Of a DNA stretch of 64,000 bases, positions 58,801 to 64,000 are shown piece after piece. The DNA lies in assembly GCA_037349105.1 (NCBI GenBank), contig JAYJMM010000069.1:248001-312000 (forward strand). Direction: 5' to 3'. Under the pieces are notes generated by a model. The model was not told the DNA's origin, made no database searches, and saw nothing but the letters and a program-made list of their open reading frames with translations. Numbering within the stretch: position 1 is the first letter of the stretch; each line of letters opens with the position of its first letter. Position numbers and translations under genes: made by a program. Source of the DNA: Limnomonas spitsbergensis. Lineage: Eukaryota; Chlorophyta; Chlorophyceae; Chlamydomonadales.

Positions 58801-61772
58801 TAAGCCTTCTCTTTGATCAATTTCACACAACCGAGAGTGTCCGGCAGAAAATGATTGCACTGCAGCATCACCCTGATGTCACACTTGTTCATTCACACTG
58901 CCTCGGGTAACTCCCAAGCCTTCTCTTTGAGCTAGGTCACCAGCCATTTTATCTGGATACTGCAGAATCCATCTGCCTTCTCACCAAGCAAATGGATGGC
59001 ACACACTGTTTCAAGTAACCCCCAAGCGTCCTCCTTTAAGCAAGCGTCAAAAGCTCAAGATCATCCCCGGCCATCGTTTCCGGTGGGAATGGAAGTCACG
59101 TGGGGAGCTTGCTGGCTGCTAGCAATGGCGTGCCCAACACAACGGGCATCGCCAACTTCCTCGATGAAGCCGCGACTTCCGCTTCGGCCTCCGCTTACAA
59201 GTTCACCACCATCTGGGAGTTTCTGCGTCTTCGTGGCGATAAGCGGAACCAAGACCTCATGAAGGCTGGGATATTTGAGAGCCTGGTCGCCACCGAATCC
59301 AAGTCACGAGTGAGACAGCATGAGGCCTAGATCTAGACCTGGATCTAGTCCTAGCGAAGCCTATGACTGGTGGCCAAATGAGCATGGCTGGCTTTGAAAG
59401 AGGTTTCAGACCAGAGGAAGGAGTGTAGCTGACTCTTAGCTGATTTCGAAAAATATGGACACTGAGGACCGCTGGGTGGGTGCCACTGAATGGATGGGGA
59501 CCAAATCCTTGAACGGCCTATGGTTGGTGGCCGAGACAGCAAGAACTGCTGCATCAGACCCATGGGCATCAGGTAGTGATATAGCTGATGCACACCTAAC
59601 GCTCGCTAAAATAAAACAGTTTGCTGTACAAACACAAGATGTCCTCGACTTCCTGTCCTCGGCATCAAATAGTCTGATACTCCGCTGGACACCTTTCTGT
59701 CACGTACTCGCCAACTCGCTCATCTTCCTCACCTGACGTCATTTCCACACTTCCTTCACACTTCACAGGAATACCAGATCTACCTCTGACGGAAACCGCC
59801 TGCGGTCCGGCCTTCGGAAGCAGAAACCAATGCAAGTACGACCCGTGTATGATTGTGTGAACCAAGTATGAACATAGTATGAACCATATATGAACCATGT
59901 GACCACACGTTGGCACATTTGTTTTTCCCTCGACATGCAGCCATCCTCACACTTGTTCACATGTGCCCACACTTGCGGCCTGGCTCACACCCTATCCCTT
60001 TCAAATGCTCCACGCAGATCCTGGCGGCTCCTATTATGGTCCCAATGGTGACGTGTGCATGGTGAGACCGCCTCTGAGCGCATCATGGTATGTTTCAGCG
60101 CTCACTAGGCGGCCCTGCTGAGTAGCCACCACTGGGCCGATAAGGACCAAACTTGGACAGGCCTTTGGCTGGTGACCCACGCAACAAAGGTTGCTGCACC
60201 AGGCCCCACCGGCCGTAGGCCGCATTTTGCTGGATTTAAGCTGGAGCATCCTGAAAGTAAATTGTGGACAGCATCAACATACGTAACGGAGTCATGCAGC
60301 CGGTGGCCTTGACTCTGAGACACACACATACATCCAAAACCCTATATATGAGACCAGAAATATGTGGCATGACTCTGAACCACATCACACCATGCCTCAC
60401 ACCACTGGGTGGGCTGCACTGAAAGAGACATTTCAACCCTGAACCTTGCCTCTACCCCCCATAAACAATCGAGTGGACTGAGTTGATTGCGACGCAAGCG
60501 GCCTTTCCAACGCCTCATGCTTGTTGTGCCATATACCATGCGCCCTGCTACATGTACCATGCACCCCCCTCCATGCACCCTAATCCATGCACCATGCACC
60601 CTACTCCATGCACCCTGCTCCATGCACCCTACTCCATGCTCCGTGCAACTGGAATGAGACCACTAGACCACGGGCCAGAAACCTGTGACCCAAGTACCCA
60701 ACTATACACGTGATCTCCCGCCCCCACCCCACCCCACCCCACCCCACCCCACCCTCGCCCCCCCCACCTCACCCTCGCCCCAGGTTGACTGGGAAGGTAG
60801 CGCTGCAAGCGGCATCCTCAAGGCCTCATGCTGGAATCAGGAGAGCCACTTCGGGGCACAGGGCGTGTATGATTTGCCCAAATGCTGTGAATCGTGAGTG
60901 GCATACACAGGGTTTAGGGCTGAACCCTGAAGTCTAACCCCTTGCCCAAATGCTATCAACCTTGAGCGAATATATATGAATCAGTACATCCTTTGGACTG
61001 ATGTCCATGAAGCATGCTTTTTGGGCCGAAGCCAGGGAGCCGGCTGCCTTCATTCCACTGGAACCGGCATCCCCCCTGATCGCATAATTGTACGTGTGGC
61101 ATTACAAGCCTAGAGGAGCAGCTGGGTCCAGGTTTTGGGGACCTCGAAACCTTCACCATGCAACAACCAAATGACAGCCTCCACCTCCGGTATTTGTTGA
61201 AGGGGTGATTCAGATAGGGTCCAGCTACACAATGTAGCTAATTCCTACATGATCGCATACCGTGATGTAACCTGCCTCAAGCTCGTGACTGCTGCTTGGG
61301 CCTCTAGCCATAGGCCGGTCAAGGTTTGGTCCCCTAGGGCCTAGCGGTGGCTGCTCAGTGACCTGTCAAAGGCAGTCCAGTACGCACGGAATAAACGACT
61401 TGCTAGCATGCCTAAAACGACGCCCCTGCCTCTCAGGAGTGTTGATGTAGTGCACATAAACACTGCTGAGTGGCAGGGTGGCCCCGGCAGCCTTTTGGTT
61501 GCCGCCGGGGCTGAAAGGGACCAACCCTTAACTTGCCTCCATGTGGCCGATCGCCCAAGCAGGAGGGCTGATGCACCAGGACTCCCTAGCCTTAATCTAA
61601 CTCCCACCTCAAAACCTTCATGTAACTCCTGCCTCAAACCCCTTACTTTTTCAGGTGTGCTCTAAACGGCAAGGACAACTACAAAGTGAACACCAATTTC
61701 ATGCTGCACAGTACGGATGGCTTCATCGTCGGTGATGTCAAGAAGTTCCCATACCCTGCGGATTGTTTCTGA
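55819..61772 (+). CDS. MACPF (perforin-fold) domain protein, multi-exon
   Basis: Exons supported by splice sites and phase: 55819-55953, 56560-56763, 57641-57928, 58462-58583, 59060-59309, 60018-60061, 60784-60893 and 61655-61772, with a probable extra exon near 59770-59835 whose edges are not resolved. The product is about 450 residues. Exon 3 holds the family signature YNFVATYGTHI (Y-x6-Y-G-T-H). Exon 5 holds VSGGNGSHVG and FTTIWEFL, like the second half of the domain. The last exons form a Cys-rich C-terminal part (KCCES, PADCF). MACPF proteins oligomerise on membranes, many forming pores; plant relatives act in cell-death and immunity control. No stop or frameshift is visible. The start at 55819 is the best ATG for exon 1 but lacks a clear signal peptide. 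Confidence 0.82.
57470..57575 (+). pseudogene. Decayed duplicate of the start of MACPF exon 3
   Basis: GCAAGCTGCTGGGAAGCCTT to about 57570 aligns with the first 85 bases of exon 3 (57641 onward). Shared blocks include TCAGCCTCAGCCTCCTA versus TGCATCGGCCTCCTA, TCCGGCATCGCCAACAAC versus TCCGGAAGCACCAACAAC, and the preceding TTCCAC versus TTTCAG. A TAC codon has become TAA and the acceptor AG is lost. Weaker traces occur near 57200 and 57300. It lies in intron 2 and should be spliced out. Confidence 0.65.
58005..58055. repeat. 11-bp repeat in MACPF intron 3
   Basis: GTCAGCTACAG and variants occur four times in tandem. Confidence 0.8.
59456..60206. repeat. SINE-like intronic repeat, copies 1 and 2
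   Basis: Segments 59456-59570 and 60112-60206 share the order CTGAG, CCACTGGG, GGACCAAA-CTTG, GGCCTATGG or GGCCTTTGG, CTGGTG and TGCTGCACCAGGCCC, with many substitutions. Each is about 100 bp. Further copies lie at 61284-61363 (inverted) and 61462-61581. All four are inside MACPF introns. Confidence 0.6.
60536..60650. repeat. CTCCATGCACCCTA-type tandem repeat
   Basis: About six 14-bp copies with variants occur in the intron before exon 60784. Confidence 0.8.
60718..60783 (+). repeat. (ACCCC)n tract ending at a splice acceptor
   Basis: CACCC repeats run directly into CGCCCCAG|GTT, serving as the pyrimidine tract of the acceptor at 60784. The minus strand is G-rich. Confidence 0.85.
61284..61581. 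repeat. SINE-like intronic repeat, copies 3 (inverted) and 4
   Basis: The minus strand of 61284-61363 reads CTGAGCAGCCACCGCTAGG and then GGGACCAAACCTTGACCGGC. 61462-61581 has GGGACCAACCCTTAACTTGC and GATGCACCAGG. Both follow the order of the copies at 59456 and 60112. Confidence 0.55.
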
Positions 61773-62753
61773 GGTGGATGCACCCGGTCGGACAACCGAG
61801 CAACATCAGGCATGAGTGCATGACACAGGATTGTAGCTGTAAACCCTTTGCGTGTAAACCCTTCCTGTGGGGGCAGGGCGTGCCGTAAACCATTTTTGAG
61901 AGGCCCAGTACTGCCACTTGGCCACTTGGGGTCTGTTGTAGGTAAGTGTGCAAGGACTCATTGGCCCTGCCTCGGCTCATGCCGCACTGTTTCATCTGCC
62001 ATTGACCATTCACATGTGTGGGCGCACCCTTGCTTATTTCGGACACGTGACCTTCACTGCACTGCTGTCGGGAATCCAGTGTTCTGGGACAGTAGGGGGG
62101 AGGTTTAAAATAGCGGATGCATGTTTTGTTTCTTCCCTTATGTTCACCAATGCGGTGAAGAAGGCGTATGTAAACCCTATTTGGCTATATGCAGTTTAAG
62201 GGTCCCAACCCGGTTGCCAGCACTTGTCCCATGCATCGAATATGGTATCATGCTTCGATGTACTCATTAAAAATCACTAAATTCACAAGGGTGCCAGGTA
62301 TGATGCAGTGATGAACTTGCTGAGTTAGATTTTGCCGTTGCAAAATGTTGGCATTCTTTGTTTACCAGTACTCTAAATTGGTGCAAAAGGTTGGCGGTTG
62401 ACCCGGTTGTCTTTTTATATGGTACCGGTATGTTCCGGCATGCATTATTGATTTATGATGGCATTAATGTTACGTTTTATCGTGCATGGCGACATTCGTA
62501 ATTTTGTGTGTGTGTCCAAGGTTCATCACCATGTCGCCATGGTTCAACTGCCTGCCGGTAATTTCTCACACATTTCCTTACATGTCTAGCTTTCTTCACA
62601 TAACCGGTTGTCCTTCCTCTGGCAATGCATGGAGTTTCGATTAAGGCCGTTGGGCGGACACGGCAACAACAAGAATCGTCTTCACTCTTTCATTCCCTCC
62701 TAATAATTGAGAGTGGTGTTCTAAACATTCCTTTCAGCCCACGGAAACATTTT
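61773..62753. other. MACPF 3' flank; no further gene seen
   Basis: Several short frames occur without splice partners. 62390-62460 contains TACCGGTA palindromes like those in the 45-bp repeat at 44290. Confidence 0.4.
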
Positions 62754-62833
62754 GTCTTCAACGTGAATGTTGTGTCTTCAACGTGAATGTTGTGTCTTCA
62801 ACGTGAATGTTGTGTCTTCAACGTGAATGTTGT
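62754..62833. repeat. 20-bp tandem repeat, four copies
   Basis: TGTCTTCAACGTGAATGTTG is repeated four times without change. Confidence 0.97.
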
Positions 62834-62894
62834 ACCCTTGGGTTATTTCCTCTACCCCACTCGTCAATGTTAGTGTGTTGTTAGCTAAGCAAGA

Positions 62895-63000
62895 GGACCC
62901 CTGTCGTTGGCCTGATTCATTTAGTGTCCAAGCCGGTTTGCGGGCACCGGTACCATGTTTATGCATCAATTGTGATGCACCGCTGGAATGTAAGATGAAC
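62895..63000 (+). repeat. Segment shared with 50160-50290 (CDAPL box)
   Basis: Translates to GLRAPVPCLCINCDAPLECK and matches the minus-strand segment next to the kinase remnant at about 75% identity by eye, with a 6-base insertion. Either paralogous exons or a dispersed element. Confidence 0.5.
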
Positions 63001-63554
63001 ATGAAATTTTCGGAACATCCGCGAAATGTCACAATTTACCGCGGTATAGTGAATCAAACCTGAATTAAACCGGTTATGTTGTTATCCATTCTATGACAAT
63101 GGCACATGCAACCGGAAATGATTTAAGCTCCACTGTATGTGGGGGGCATTCAATGCTGCCCTGTATGGGATCTAGACATCACACTGAGGTGCGTCCTATG
63201 CCTATGCATCGTTTACGGATAATTGGCCCGCGCAGAATGACAAGCAGTTCTTTCAATTATCATTGAAGGGTCATGCGGCTTCTTCATTCCTTAACTGTGA
63301 GTGCCGGTCCCGCACCGACAAGTTGCCATTGAACAAGATTCACGGATTAACATGAAACTATCGACGGCCTCTGCGGCTTAATAAAAACTACTCTTTGACC
63401 AAGCTATTAAAAAAAAAGCTCTGATTAATTGCCTCACTCAAGGCAAATTGAGGGGAAATATAATAGACATACAAATGTTTTCACTCCCGTTGTAAAAAAT
63501 GTATAGGGAAGCTTTTCCATCCTGAAATCTGGCGTCGAGCTGTACTGTCCGTAT
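63001..63554. other. Intergenic, no supported gene
   Basis: No exon chain. An A9 tract followed by GCTCT near 63407 resembles one at 33650, but the match is short. Confidence 0.4.
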
Positions 63555-63614
63555 GTCAATGACATGACACGGCAGGGCCCTTCTCAAAAAAGGCTCGGCC
63601 GCGTGAGTGCCCAA
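63555..63614 (-). repeat. Dispersed 60-bp module, copy 4
   Basis: The minus strand reads GGGCACTCACGCGGCCGAGC, then TTTTTTGAGAAGGGCCC and TGTCATTGAC. It lies upstream of a purine tract and an LTR on the plus strand. Confidence 0.85.
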
Positions 63615-63619
63615 CAGTC

Positions 63620-63685
63620 CCGTTGGAAGAAAAGAAACGTAAGGTAAAAGGGAAAGAAGGAGAAGAATACAAAGGAAAAAAATTG
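63620..63685 (+). other. Polypurine tract before an LTR
   Basis: Purine-rich sequence (AAGGTAAAAGGGAAAGAAGG, then AAAGGAAAAAAAT) abuts TGTAACAGAG, the LTR start. This is the expected position for plus-strand priming. Confidence 0.65.
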
Positions 63686-64000
63686 TAACAGAGATGGCAC
63701 ATGACAAGTGCCATGCTTATGATAGGTAGAGTTGGTAGCTAGGATACCATGCTCATATGATTGCTAGTTGTGTATTTCTCTGCACAAACTGAAGATGTTA
63801 TCTTACGGGCGTATTCTAGATAGAGGCTTACGGAAGATAGCTTCGCTTCACTCTATTGTGTAAGCTGTCGGTAGCTAGTCTTCACTCTATCTTGTAGCTG
63901 CAGGTAGCTAGGCTAGCTTTATTCCTTTTAGACACTTTCTTATCCGAATCTTGCGTGGCTGTTTAATGGCGCCTACCTTGGCCTTCTTATACTGAGAGTA
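63686..64000 (+). mobile_element. Diverged LTR of the young element's family, cut by window end
   Basis: TGTAACAGAGATGGCACATG matches the minus-strand start of the LTR at 3886 (TGTAACAGAGCTGGCACCTA). The similarity continues through AAGTGCCATGCTTATG and GGTAGCTAGGATACCATGCT. A further match, CTTCTTATACTGAGA, lies at the window end, about 300 bp in, as in the intact LTR. The upstream purine tract suggests a 3' LTR of a plus-oriented element. Its 5' partner was not found in the window. Confidence 0.75.

Overview
The window is nuclear DNA of a eukaryote. Genes are split by GT-AG introns whose phases can be followed from exon to exon. There is a large satellite array with higher-order structure, LTR and CACTA transposons, and several families of minisatellites. 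A tyrosine-kinase-like (TKL) kinase remnant, plant-type mobile elements and a giant-virus-like gene suggest a streptophyte or other green alga. A repeat-rich genome such as Chara is my best guess, but nothing here proves the genus. Gene density is low and most of the window is repeat or transposon.

Layout. 1-27560: a tandem satellite with a monomer of about 186-187 bp (roughly 130 copies), arranged in changing higher-order repeats (9-, 11-, 4-, 7- and 8-monomer units). It runs off the left edge and is interrupted at 3421-6826 by a very young non-autonomous LTR retrotransposon with intact target-site duplications. 27561-31591: low-copy DNA with two weak minus-strand gene candidates and a well-supported seven-exon plus-strand gene of unknown family (28886-31359) carrying one in-frame TAG, followed by a 40/43-bp minisatellite. 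31592-35448: intergenic, with a 150-bp VNTR, an inverted repeat and two copies of a dispersed 60-bp module. 35449-38887: a zinc-finger fragment, about 2.5 kb of decayed 57-bp protein-coding repeats and a DDE transposase fragment. 39139-45007: a complete-ended CACTA transposon carrying a 2.4-kb G-rich minisatellite and two spliceable exons. 45019-46520: a minus-strand gene resembling structural proteins of nucleocytoplasmic large DNA viruses, with an in-frame TGA and a possible intron. 46521-55800: foldback and direct repeats, a broken TKL-type kinase (48736-50150), a second locus of the same minisatellite family in opposite orientation, and a 635-bp MITE. 55819-61772: a gene for a MACPF (perforin-fold) protein in eight or nine exons with no visible lesion. 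61773-64000: short repeats, then the 60-bp module, a purine tract and a diverged LTR of the same family as the young element, cut by the window end.

The genes do not form a pathway. The MACPF gene and the seven-exon gene look like resident host genes. The kinase, the zinc-finger/repeat/transposase block and probably the virus-like gene are decaying. The coherent story is genome architecture: a satellite domain with hallmarks associated with centromeric arrays, beside a transposon-rich border containing a few genes.
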